DNA of 64,000 nucleotides from Bacteroides caccae (lineage in GTDB: Bacteria > Bacteroidota > Bacteroidia > Bacteroidales > Bacteroidaceae): contig NZ_CP022412.2 of assembly GCF_002222615.2 (NCBI RefSeq), forward strand, positions 3,906,001 to 3,970,000. Direction: 5' to 3'. A program made the translations under genes and the position numbers. This document shows positions 18,179 through 25,323 of the stretch, in pieces. Positions within the stretch are counted from its first letter, which is position 1. Each line of letters starts with the position of its first letter. The notes beneath the pieces are model-generated. The model was given only the letters and a program-made list of their open reading frames with translations, did no database searches and had not been told where the DNA came from.

Positions 18179-18910
18179 ATGGCAACAACAATTCTCATCC
18201 CGGAAAAAGACCCAATGGGGGCTGCTATCTCCGATTTTTTCAACCTCCACAGAGCTGACCGCTTGCGAGTTTTTTCTTCTCAATTCGAAGAAGATGAAAT
18301 TCCTGTCAAGGAGTTGTTCCGTTCCATGCCCTCCATGCCCATGCTGGAACGTACTGCCCTACAAATGGCCACAGGACAAATACTGGACGTAGGCGCAGGA
18401 AGCGGATGTCACGCCCTGGCACTTCAGGATATGGGAAAAGAGGTTTGTGCCATTGATATTTCTCCGCTATCTGTCGAAGTAATGAAGCAACGAGGAGTCA
18501 AGGATTCCCGTCTTATCAACCTCTTTGATGAAACATTCACAGAAACATTCGACACCATTCTTATGCTTATGAACGGCTCGGGAATCATCGGCAGACTAAG
18601 CAATATGCCTGATTTTTTCCGACGAATGAAACGTATCCTCCGCCCCGGCGGATGTATATTGATGGATTCCAGCGACTTACGATATCTGTTCGAAGAAGAA
18701 GACGGCAGCATAGTTATCGACTTAGCCGGAGATTATTACGGAGAAATTGATTTCCGGATGCAATACAAGAGTATAAAAGGAGACACATTCGACTGGTTAT
18801 ATATAGATTTTCAGACACTTAGCCTATACGCTTCCGAATGTGGCTTTAAAGCAGAACTTGTGAAAGAAGGAAAGCATTATGATTATCTGGCTAAGCTTAG
18901 CATTGTTTAG
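18179..18910 (+). CDS. Class I SAM-dependent methyltransferase
   Basis: 243-aa Rossmann-fold methyltransferase. Motif I is 'ILDVGAGSGCHAL' (~65), motif II acidic 'VCAIDISPLSVEVM', motif IV 'FDTILMLMNGSGI', and motif VI/VII 'ILRPGGCILMDSSD'. The substrate is unknown. The gene stands alone, and its 3' end runs into the 22-bp-period array B, whose last hairpin probably terminates it. Confidence 0.88.
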   Translation: MATTILIPEKDPMGAAISDFFNLHRADRLRVFSSQFEEDEIPVKELFRSMPSMPMLERTALQMATGQILDVGAGSGCHALALQDMGKEVCAIDISPLSVEVMKQRGVKDSRLINLFDETFTETFDTILMLMNGSGIIGRLSNMPDFFRRMKRILRPGGCILMDSSDLRYLFEEEDGSIVIDLAGDYYGEIDFRMQYKSIKGDTFDWLYIDFQTLSLYASECGFKAELVKEGKHYDYLAKLSIV

Positions 18911-18922
18911 AATGCTCTTTAT

Positions 18923-19010
18923 AAAATAGTGACGGGATGCTCTTTCGATAGTATCGCCATATCCTAAAAATAGTAACGCTATCCTGTTGTGATAGCGTTA
19001 CTATTTTTAT
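18923..19010. repeat. 22-bp-period dyad array B (ATAG/CTAT), four units; last two form a terminator
   Basis: Four 22-bp units each carry ATAG at the same offset (18926, 18948, 18970, 18992), followed after five bases by CTAT or a one- to two-base variant. Units 1 and 2 are degenerate. Units 3 and 4 are exact complements over 18 bp (18966-18983 and 18991-19008, 7-base loop, AT-rich base of the stem), an ideal bidirectional terminator between the convergent methyltransferase and TlpA genes. Confidence 0.8.
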
Positions 19011-19067
19011 TGTACACGAAAGTTTTACGATTCTTCCTGAGATACACCTGATGAAATGTTCTTTATC

Positions 19068-19670
19068 CTATTTCAGCATTTCATTAATCGTCTGCACCAG
19101 TGAAGCAAATTCTTCCTCATTGTACAAACGGGTTAGCTTTACTATTTTTCCTTCTTTATCTATCAAAACATTCCGCGTTATGCCGGACTCACGCAATGCA
19201 TATTTTGCAAAAATATCTGCACCGGGATCCAACCCCAAAGGATAAGTGACTCCGGTAGACTTTGCAAAGGCGAGCACTTTATCAAGCGGCTCGTCACGGT
19301 CAATACCAATCAGGGCAAAGTCTGCATTATCTTTATGCTTCAACCAAATGTCCTTCTCTATAAACGGCATTTCCTTCCGACAAACACCACACCAACTTGC
19401 CGTGAACTGCAACATTACCACTTTACCACGGAGAGAAGATAAAGTCACCTGCTTACCGTCAGTCAGAGTTATGGTAAAGTCTGGTGCTACCTCACCTACC
19501 TTCACGATATATCCCGTGCTATCTGCTTGAGTAGTTATCACGTCTCCAACTACTTTCGTACTATCCGATGCCATTTCAGTGGCAGCCATTCCTTTCTTCT
19601 GACCGGAACAAGCTAATAGACTTACAGCTACAAACGCCACACCACACACATTCATAATTTTCTTTTTCAT
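19068..19670 (-). CDS. TlpA/ResA-like thioredoxin-fold lipoprotein
   Basis: 200-aa periplasmic thiol-disulfide protein. It has a lipobox ('AVSLLACSG'), then a ~35-residue linker and an AhpC/TSA-TlpA type thioredoxin domain. The active site is 'ASWCGVCRKEMPF' (CGVC), and cis-Pro is in the 'GVTYPLGLDPG' region. It reduces or isomerises disulfides in the envelope, or supports cytochrome c maturation, but no client adjoins it. A TATATTTG box at 19694-19701 probably drives it, divergent from tRNA-Thr. Confidence 0.9.
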   Translation of the reverse strand: MKKKIMNVCGVAFVAVSLLACSGQKKGMAATEMASDSTKVVGDVITTQADSTGYIVKVGEVAPDFTITLTDGKQVTLSSLRGKVVMLQFTASWCGVCRKEMPFIEKDIWLKHKDNADFALIGIDRDEPLDKVLAFAKSTGVTYPLGLDPGADIFAKYALRESGITRNVLIDKEGKIVKLTRLYNEEEFASLVQTINEMLK

Positions 19671-19721
19671 TGTCTTATAATTATTAGTGAGAATGCAAAT
19701 ATAAAAAAAGTATACGATGTA

Positions 19722-19752
19722 TTTGCATTTTTAAAAGTATTTCATACCTTTG
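19722..19752 (+). promoter_or_regulatory. Complete promoter for tRNA-Thr
   Basis: TTTG at 19722-19725, 19-bp spacer, then TACCTTTG at 19745-19752: a full Bacteroidales housekeeping promoter. Confidence 0.8.
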
Positions 19753-19772
19753 CACCCGCAAAAGAAAATAAC

Positions 19773-19846
19773 GCCTCTTTAGCTCAGTTGGCCAGAGCAC
19801 GTGATTTGTAATCTCGGGGTCGTTGGTTCGAATCCGACAAGAGGCT
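19773..19846 (+). tRNA. tRNA-Thr (anticodon TGT)
   Basis: Cloverleaf fits well: acceptor GCCTCTT/AAGAGGC, D stem GCTC/GAGC, anticodon loop TTTGTAA and T stem GTTGG/CCGAC with loop TTCGAAT. The anticodon stem CGTGA/TCTCG has one U-U mismatch in its middle pair. CCA is not encoded. A complete promoter precedes it and a hairpin terminator follows. Confidence 0.96.
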
Positions 19847-19853
19847 CACCAAT

Positions 19854-19889
19854 AAAAAGCTGTTTATCCGTATGGTAAACAGCTTTTTT
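19854..19889 (+). terminator. Terminator after tRNA-Thr
   Basis: AAAAAGCTGTTTA pairs with TAAACAGCTTTTT around a short loop. The 3' end of this hairpin touches the first copy of the 47-bp direct repeat. Confidence 0.9.
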
Positions 19890-19932
19890 ATTGATTATAT
19901 CATTCAGGATTTTTGCCTGCGAAACACTACTA
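19886..19932. repeat. Left copy of 47-bp direct repeat (end of EamA gene)
   Basis: Identical at 46 of 47 bases to 23813-23859, which holds the last nine codons and stop of the EamA transporter gene. The one difference (19916, C versus T) is a synonymous Arg codon change (AGG versus AGA). The pair brackets 3.9 kb of accessory DNA. Confidence 0.85.
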
Positions 19933-20266
19933 GTTCTGCTAGAATAGAACAACATTTTTCTGGAAGTATTGACTCTTAGTGAATATCTAATAACTTCCAA
20001 TTATAATAATATCCGTTGATATTAAGAGAACATTTATTGATTATAAGTCGATTTTTTAAATGGCATTATGATTAATAGTAAAAAAAGTGATTAAAATATT
20101 TTTTATATTGAATAAGTTTATTACCTTTATTATATGTTTAAAAATTACACAAACAATCTCTTTTAAAAAAAATATAGACCTCTAATACATAATGACTTAT
20201 GACAATTGACTATACATAATAATATATTTCACATAAATAAATGTTTAACTATTAAATTACACAACT
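19933..20266. other. AT-rich stretch at the left end of the insertion
   Basis: 334 bp without a credible gene. It is much richer in A and T than the flanking chromosome and has stops in all frames. It presumably contains the promoter of the small lipoprotein gene that follows; a loose TACCTTTA box at about 20119-20126 is the best candidate. No integrase fragment or terminal inverted repeat is visible. Confidence 0.5.
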
Positions 20267-20584
20267 ATGAAAATGAACACAAAGCTAGTGCTAGTCTTAA
20301 CATTTATGTTGGTGGTATCATCGTGTAATGACTCTGATATCATAGTAGAAAATGCCAATAGTGGCATTTCAATTGACAGATCTACACAATTAAATCTTAC
20401 TCCTGACGAAAAGCTACATAAGGAGCAATCTAGTTTGGAAAACATGCTGATGGATCAGATTATTTATCGTGACTCTGCTTATATACTTAATATGAGTAAA
20501 GAAGAAGCCATTGATCTTACTATACCGGATAGCTTGTATGTCCATTATCTAAAAATAGTTGATGATCTAAACACTTTACAATGA
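20267..20584 (+). CDS. Small lipoprotein of unknown function
   Basis: 105 aa with a lipoprotein signal ('LVVSSCNDSD', Cys at about 20). The mature part is short and helical, with 'DEKLHKEQSSLENMLMDQ' and 'NMSKEEAIDLTIPDSLYVHY'. I do not recognise a named domain. Its stop overlaps the next start (ATGA), so it is co-transcribed with the following lipoprotein gene. AT-rich compared with the core genes on both sides. Confidence 0.75.
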   Translation: MKMNTKLVLVLTFMLVVSSCNDSDIIVENANSGISIDRSTQLNLTPDEKLHKEQSSLENMLMDQIIYRDSAYILNMSKEEAIDLTIPDSLYVHYLKIVDDLNTLQ

Positions 20585-21267
20585 AAAGTACAAAGTTAAT
20601 GCTAATCACAATACTATGTTTAATATTATCGTCACTCAGTGGCTGTAAAAAAGATATAGTAGAATCATTATTAAAAAATAACAGCTATGTTGAATGTATT
20701 ATAAATGGTAAATGTGCTAGGGGAGAAGGACTAAGAACAATGTTTGAAGCTCCGACAAGTTTTCATATGAACTATTCATATTATGACGATGGCTCTTTTA
20801 CTTTCAATATAGCTAAAGGCATTAATGATAAGGAAGGTGGAAATTATAGGATATATATTTCTGTCACTCAAAAGGGACTACCGCAATTGGGAGAGAAATA
20901 TTATTTCAAGGAACATATTGATAACAACGGTCTATTTGATTTTGAGGATGAATGTTATATAGCGTCCATTGAAGTAACTCCGTACCTTTATCAATGTTCA
21001 GATACAACTCTTATCCCTAAAAGTATCAGAAAAAAGAAGATTATTCTAAAGACTGACATTGTAAACAAAGGGTATATTGAGTTTACTAATATTAATGTAG
21101 ATAAAGGTGAAATCTTTGGTCTATTTAATTTTGAAACTGAGGTTACGAGTAAACGTGTTCCACAGGCTTCATATAAGGCATCAGTAACAGAAGGGAAGTT
21201 TGAGGGATATAACATTGAAAGGAATAGAACTTTCTATACATCAGGATTATTTGATTATATTTTGTAA
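20581..21267 (+). CDS. Predicted lipoprotein of unknown function
   Basis: 228 aa; signal peptide with a lipobox ending 'LSSLSGCKKD'. The rest is predicted mostly beta ('YVECIINGKCARGEG', 'YRIYISVTQKGLPQLGEKYY'), reminiscent of small Bacteroides beta-sandwich surface lipoproteins, but I cannot assign a family. It overlaps the preceding gene by four bases and is followed after 14 bp by the large surface-protein gene, so the three form one accessory operon. Confidence 0.75.
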   Translation: MKSTKLMLITILCLILSSLSGCKKDIVESLLKNNSYVECIINGKCARGEGLRTMFEAPTSFHMNYSYYDDGSFTFNIAKGINDKEGGNYRIYISVTQKGLPQLGEKYYFKEHIDNNGLFDFEDECYIASIEVTPYLYQCSDTTLIPKSIRKKKIILKTDIVNKGYIEFTNINVDKGEIFGLFNFETEVTSKRVPQASYKASVTEGKFEGYNIERNRTFYTSGLFDYIL

Positions 21268-21281
21268 AAAGTCTACTCATT

Positions 21282-23470
21282 ATGAAAAATATAATTTTTC
21301 TGTTGTGCTGCATATTCTACATGTCGGCACTAGGGCAATCACATTTTGTTGAAGATACCCCTGAAGTCAGGAACTGGCTTGACAACATGTTCCAGCACCT
21401 TGACAAGAGTAAGATTCCTCATGGTCTTCTTCGTGACTATGCCTTTGAATTGGCTGATCTGGATATTTATAATGGCAAGGAATTGAATGATAGCAATTAT
21501 GTGGATCGTGTCGCCTTCGAGAATCTTCTTCGTACCGTTCGCTCCTCCTCTGTGGGTGCCAAGCCTTTCAATGCAGAAGAGGTTCTTGCCACCCAACACT
21601 CCCTTTCTGGAAGAGGTAAGGGGATTATAGGGGTCGTGTTGTACCAGTATTCATATATTCGTGAAGACGCATTGAGCAGTCATCTTATACGTTACGAGAA
21701 TGAGCAGGTTTTCGACAACGAGGTGAACGGTGTTTGGCAGAACAGATATCTCCTGTGCTTTATAGCAACGCTGCCCGTCAGATGCTTATCAACTATGTTG
21801 ATGACAATGGGAACGTAGACAACTCCTATCATACTGTTTGGCAGCGTGAACTCACCAAGATGGGCTATCCAGAGGGTGATAACGGATACAAGATGCGTGT
21901 CGTCAGTATAAGTAACGGCCAGACACCGGTTATTGATTGCCGCAAACCTTATATATATGTCGATGGCAGGGCTTCGACCAAAATCCTTTCGGATATCTTG
22001 ATGGAGTTTGTGGCACCCAACTTCTTTGCTTCGGTTCTTGGTATCGCTCTTCAGGACTGGCAAGTGTTCCTGCTTGGTTTTCTTCCCGGCAGCTCAACAT
22101 TACTTCTACATTTTGAGGCAAACCCAATAGGTTACGACGGTCGTTCAGTATGCAACATGTATCTTCGTTATGTGAAGAAGTTCCTTTGGATGATCAAGAT
22201 TCGCCGGACTGTTTTTTCTTATCAGCGGGATTACCCTTTATCAATGATTAACTATGACAAGATGCCCGGTTCCTATTATGAACTGTCCAATGCCAATGGT
22301 GCTGCCATAAGCAGTGACCAGGCCGAAAGATGGGTCCAGCTCTTTACCCGGTATAATCTTACAACTAATTTTGAGAATAAACTGATGTTTATCCCTACAG
22401 TCAGCTCTCTGGATATCGGTGAGGGTAAGGTTGAACTGACTCAAAGTGATTATGAGAAGAAGTATTTGATGAATTTTCCACCTGCTAGCCCCAAACATAC
22501 CCCGTTCGACGCATTCTATATAACCGACGGGTCTACCTACCATACTTCTTTCGAGCCTACTATGCTTGACTGGATGCTGGAGCAGATGAAGGTTACTGTG
22601 GACGGTCCAGAAGTTGCCACTGACGGTAGCCGTTACACCATACGTAATAATACGATGAATTACAATATTACATGGAATACATCTGATGAGTCTGTAGCTA
22701 CTGTAGACAATACCGGTACGCTGTCGATGAAGAAGTACGGTGTTATCACTATTACCGCCAGTTGTGTTATTAATAATGTTACAACGAAGTTCCATAAGAA
22801 GATAATGGTTGGGTTTCCCCCATTCGTCCTTGAATGGCGTATGGAAGTTAGCGCTTATATGGTGTCTGCCAGATGTATAGACTCAAAAGCAGAAACTTTT
22901 TTGAAAAATATTCAATATGAATGGAAACTTAAAAGGGATAGTGAAAGCTCGACTTCGGATTGGTCACAAACTATTGATCCTTGGTGGGGAGTTATGCCTA
23001 CACAAAAAACTAATAAAGTGACAGTCTATATGAGAGTATTTAATGCTGAGGGTATTAGGTCAAATCCAGTTTTTCTGAATATGGATGCCACAGCCCCTTT
23101 CGAGTTTGAACCACATACTCCAAATTTTGAAGTAAGTCAATATACTAACCCATTTACTGCTAGCCTTGATTTCTTTCCTAATCCGCAGTATGAAGATCAA
23201 GAAGCGTTAGTTAATAATGACGAATTTAAGATACGGAGGGTAGAATCAAGTGGTGGAAACTATTTGTATATTGATTTTAATCTTGTCACAAGTGGAACAA
23301 TATTTCTTGAAGATTGCTGGTCGAGAGGTGGCTTTCTTACTTGGTTTAATATGGTAAAGGGAGGAGGAGTAGGTTCAACTCGTGAAATTATGGCAATATT
23401 ATTATTTAAAAATAATTATGGTAGAATAGTATATAGAAAAGTGTTACGAGTCAGATATTTTAGACTATAA
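21282..23470 (+). pseudogene. Frameshifted large secreted surface protein with a BIG2-like domain
   Basis: The first part (21282-~21745) reads in one frame: signal peptide 'CIFYMSALGQ', then 'EVRNWLDNMFQHLDKSKIPH' and '..GVWQN'. After ~21745 the coding signal continues one base back in another frame, through 'ISPVLYSNAARQMLINYVDD' to 23470. Together they would encode ~729 aa. A BIG2/BACON-like segment lies near the middle ('ITWNTSDESVATVDNTGTLS'). The last ~215 codons are visibly AT-richer than the middle. It is either a decayed gene or a single-base sequencing error. Function unknown; the family looks like large Bacteroides surface proteins. Confidence 0.7.
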
Positions 23471-23751
23471 TAGATATCCTTGATATAATGCTGTAAGGAT
23501 TTTCGGATAACTGATAATAGAGGAAGGTAGGCGAAGAACAGCACTTTCAAAAGCATGCGAGAATAATAAGCAGGACAACAACCACCTTTATAAGTGGATA
23601 ACAACAGACTGATGTCAAACTCATCAACGAGCTGGTTGGCAAGCCTGACCGGAGCATCCGAAGAAATATTTTCATCAAGACGGGAAGGAAATAAGGAATC
23701 CATGCCTTGAGAATACTCCTTAAATTGTATATTTGTGCTATCGATTAACAT
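23471..23751 (-). pseudogene. IS1182-family transposase, N-terminal fragment
   Basis: The minus-strand frame begins MLIDSTNIQFKEYSQ and matches the N-terminal DUF772 region of IS1182-type DDE transposases: 'LFPSRLDENISSDAPVRLAN', 'LVDEFDISLL', 'YKGG', 'RMLLKVLFFAYL', and a weaker 'RKSLQHYIKDIYYS'. Everything after the first ~95 residues, including the catalytic domain, is missing, and the frame runs into the end of the surface-protein gene. So this is a remnant, probably a scar of the event that built the insertion. Confidence 0.75.
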
Positions 23752-23780
23752 GCTCTAAGATAAACATTTTAGAGCAAATA

Positions 23781-23816
23781 AAAAGAGGTTGTCTCAAATT
23801 TGAGACAGCCTCTTTT
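23781..23816. terminator. Hairpin at the right edge of the insertion (possible IS end)
   Basis: AAAGAGGTTGTCTCAAA pairs with TTTGAGACAGCCTCTTT. It acts as a terminator for either strand and may be the outer end of the IS1182-type remnant, since such 'GAGGTTGTCTCAAA' ends are common in Bacteroides IS elements. It touches the right 47-bp repeat. Confidence 0.6.
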
Positions 23817-23859
23817 ATTGATTATATCATTCAGGATTTTTGTCTGCGAAACACTACTA
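23813..23859. repeat. Right copy of 47-bp direct repeat, within the EamA gene 3' end
   Basis: Contains the stop codon and final nine codons of the EamA gene. It pairs with 19886-19932, one mismatch. Confidence 0.85.
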
Positions 23860-24709
23860 TGCTTACTGCCAACAAGATTAGTATAATTCCAACAGCGCTA
23901 TTCACAGTAAAAAGCTCTTTGAATACAAAAACTCCGATTACAACAGCCGTTAATGGTTCCATTGCACCCAAGATGGAAGTCAGTGTAGGTCCGGCATATT
24001 TAATAGCTTGTACTAAAGTTATATTGGAAATAGCCGTAGCCGGTAATGCCAGCCCAAGAATAATCAGCCAGGTATATCCATCCGACACAAGTTGAAGTCC
24101 GGAAGTACAATAGGCGCCTATGAGGTAAAAAATAGTTCCCAACCCCATAACATAACAAGTCAATGCCGTAGAGTTTATTTGTACGGCCCGCGTTGTCCGC
24201 ACTCCAACAATATACCCTGCGTATGAAAAAACAGAAACACAGGCAGCAACCAAACCAACCATTGTATTTCCACTTTTCGCCTCCAACTCTCCCAATGAAA
24301 GTAAAGCTGCTCCCAGCAAAGACATCAATACTGCAAGTATCACCAAGAGGGACTTCTTCTCCCGGAAGAAAAACATCATTGCCAAAGCAACAGCCAACGG
24401 ATACATAAAATGTATGGTAGAAGCCACTCCGCTAGCTATATTCTGATAAGCAATAATCAAACTAAATGAAGTAACGGCTCTCAACAAACTCAACAGAAAA
24501 ACAACTCCCCAATCTTTTCCAGCCAATCGAAAATTGCAACCGGATAACCAACCAAACACAATCAATACAATCGACGCCACTCCCCAACGATAAGAAAGTA
24601 CCTCGAAAGCCGAAAAACCGGCTAATAGCAAAGTGATAGAAAAAAACGGAGCCAGCCCAAAAGTGGAGGAGGATACCGCTGCATAAAGTATACCTTTTAT
24701 ACGATTCAT
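23831..24709 (-). CDS. EamA/DMT-family transporter
   Basis: Ten-helix inner-membrane transporter of the drug/metabolite superfamily, 292 aa, made of two EamA repeats. The first holds 'LRAVTSFSLIIAYQNIASG', the second ends with 'AMEPLTAVVIGVFVFKELF', the classic EamA tail motif. Substrate unknown. I chose the ATG at 24709 (MNRIKGILYA); TTG at 24721 would add four residues. Its last codons are duplicated 3.9 kb away beside tRNA-Thr. Confidence 0.92.
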   Translation of the reverse strand: MNRIKGILYAAVSSSTFGLAPFFSITLLLAGFSAFEVLSYRWGVASIVLIVFGWLSGCNFRLAGKDWGVVFLLSLLRAVTSFSLIIAYQNIASGVASTIHFMYPLAVALAMMFFFREKKSLLVILAVLMSLLGAALLSLGELEAKSGNTMVGLVAACVSVFSYAGYIVGVRTTRAVQINSTALTCYVMGLGTIFYLIGAYCTSGLQLVSDGYTWLIILGLALPATAISNITLVQAIKYAGPTLTSILGAMEPLTAVVIGVFVFKELFTVNSAVGIILILLAVSIVVFRRQKS

Positions 24710-24936
24710 AGATTCAACCAATTTTCGCTACACAAATGAAAAAAAACGATGCCCATTTGTTTCGTTGCTTTATAAGAATGTAAGTTCGGGATAGATGACA
24801 GCATAAACAGTATTGTTGAGGTAATTTTGGAAAGGCTGAAACGAGCAAGCGAATAACTATTCTATCTCCTTGATTCGCTCTATCTGGCGATTCAGAACTT
24901 CATTAGAGATTAATCCTCTTTTTAATCCTAAAAGCA

Positions 24937-24981
24937 AAATCCTTGCAACTTTTACTGAATTTCAGTTAGTTGCAAGGATTT
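24937..24981 (-). terminator. Terminator downstream of tRNA-Cys
   Basis: A 13-bp perfect stem (AAATCCTTGCAAC / GTTGCAAGGATTT) lies five bases beyond the tRNA-Cys 3' end, followed on the minus strand by GCTTTTA. Confidence 0.8.
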
Positions 24982-24985
24982 CTTG

Positions 24986-25057
24986 AGGTTCCTGGCGGAT
25001 TCGAACCGCCGTACACGGTTTTGCAGACCGCTGACTAAGCCACTCATCCAAGGAACC
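24986..25057 (-). tRNA. tRNA-Cys (anticodon GCA)
   Basis: Acceptor GGTTCCT/AGGAACC, anticodon stem GCGGT/ACCGT with loop CTGCAAA, T stem GGCGG/CCGCC with loop TTCGAAT, and discriminator U as expected for tRNA-Cys. A TACCTTTG -7 box lies at 25078-25085 on the same strand. Confidence 0.96.
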
Positions 25058-25077
25058 ATTTTTCTTGTTTGCGGTTG

Positions 25078-25085
25078 CAAAGGTA
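25078..25085 (-). promoter_or_regulatory. -7 box for tRNA-Cys
   Basis: Minus-strand TACCTTTG 20 bp upstream of the mature tRNA. Confidence 0.65.
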
Positions 25086-25107
25086 GTACAAATTTTGAAA
25101 TTACCAA

Positions 25108-25323
25108 CTATCCACAGCAATTTTTCTTTGTACTTTTTTTCTTTACACCACACTCTTTACGCTTCTTCTCTAGCATATCCTTTAGTTCACAGCCACTTAC
25201 ACAACTGTCACAAGGATTTTTATTTTCTCGCGTATGACGAAAAAAAAGAAAGATTCCATATATAATACGAGCAATACAGAGTACTACCAGTACTCCTACT
25301 ACCCATTCCTGCCAATTAATCAT
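25108..25323 (-). CDS. FeoB-associated Cys-rich membrane protein
   Basis: 71 aa: one N-terminal membrane helix ('EWVVGVLVVLCIARIIYG') and a cytosolic Cys-rich tail ('NPCDSCVSGCELKDM', '..CGV...NCCG'). This is the usual small partner of Bacteroidetes FeoB, probably handling Fe(II). The start ATG overlaps the feoB stop (ATGA at 25320-25323), showing translational coupling. Confidence 0.88.
   Translation of the reverse strand: MINWQEWVVGVLVVLCIARIIYGIFLFFRHTRENKNPCDSCVSGCELKDMLEKKRKECGVKKKSTKKNCCG

Noticed and set aside
19933..23812. Phage-defence or toxin system in the insertion
   Set aside because: All three genes encode exported proteins with lipoprotein or signal peptides; no nuclease, helicase, kinase or toxin-antitoxin motif is visible.
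24862..24965. Possible peptide tail on the minus strand ('GLKRGLISNEVLNRQIERI', SHOCT-like)
   Set aside because: Only ~34 codons, no start codon, and it overlaps the tRNA-Cys terminator hairpin; too short to separate from chance, though it might be a gene remnant.
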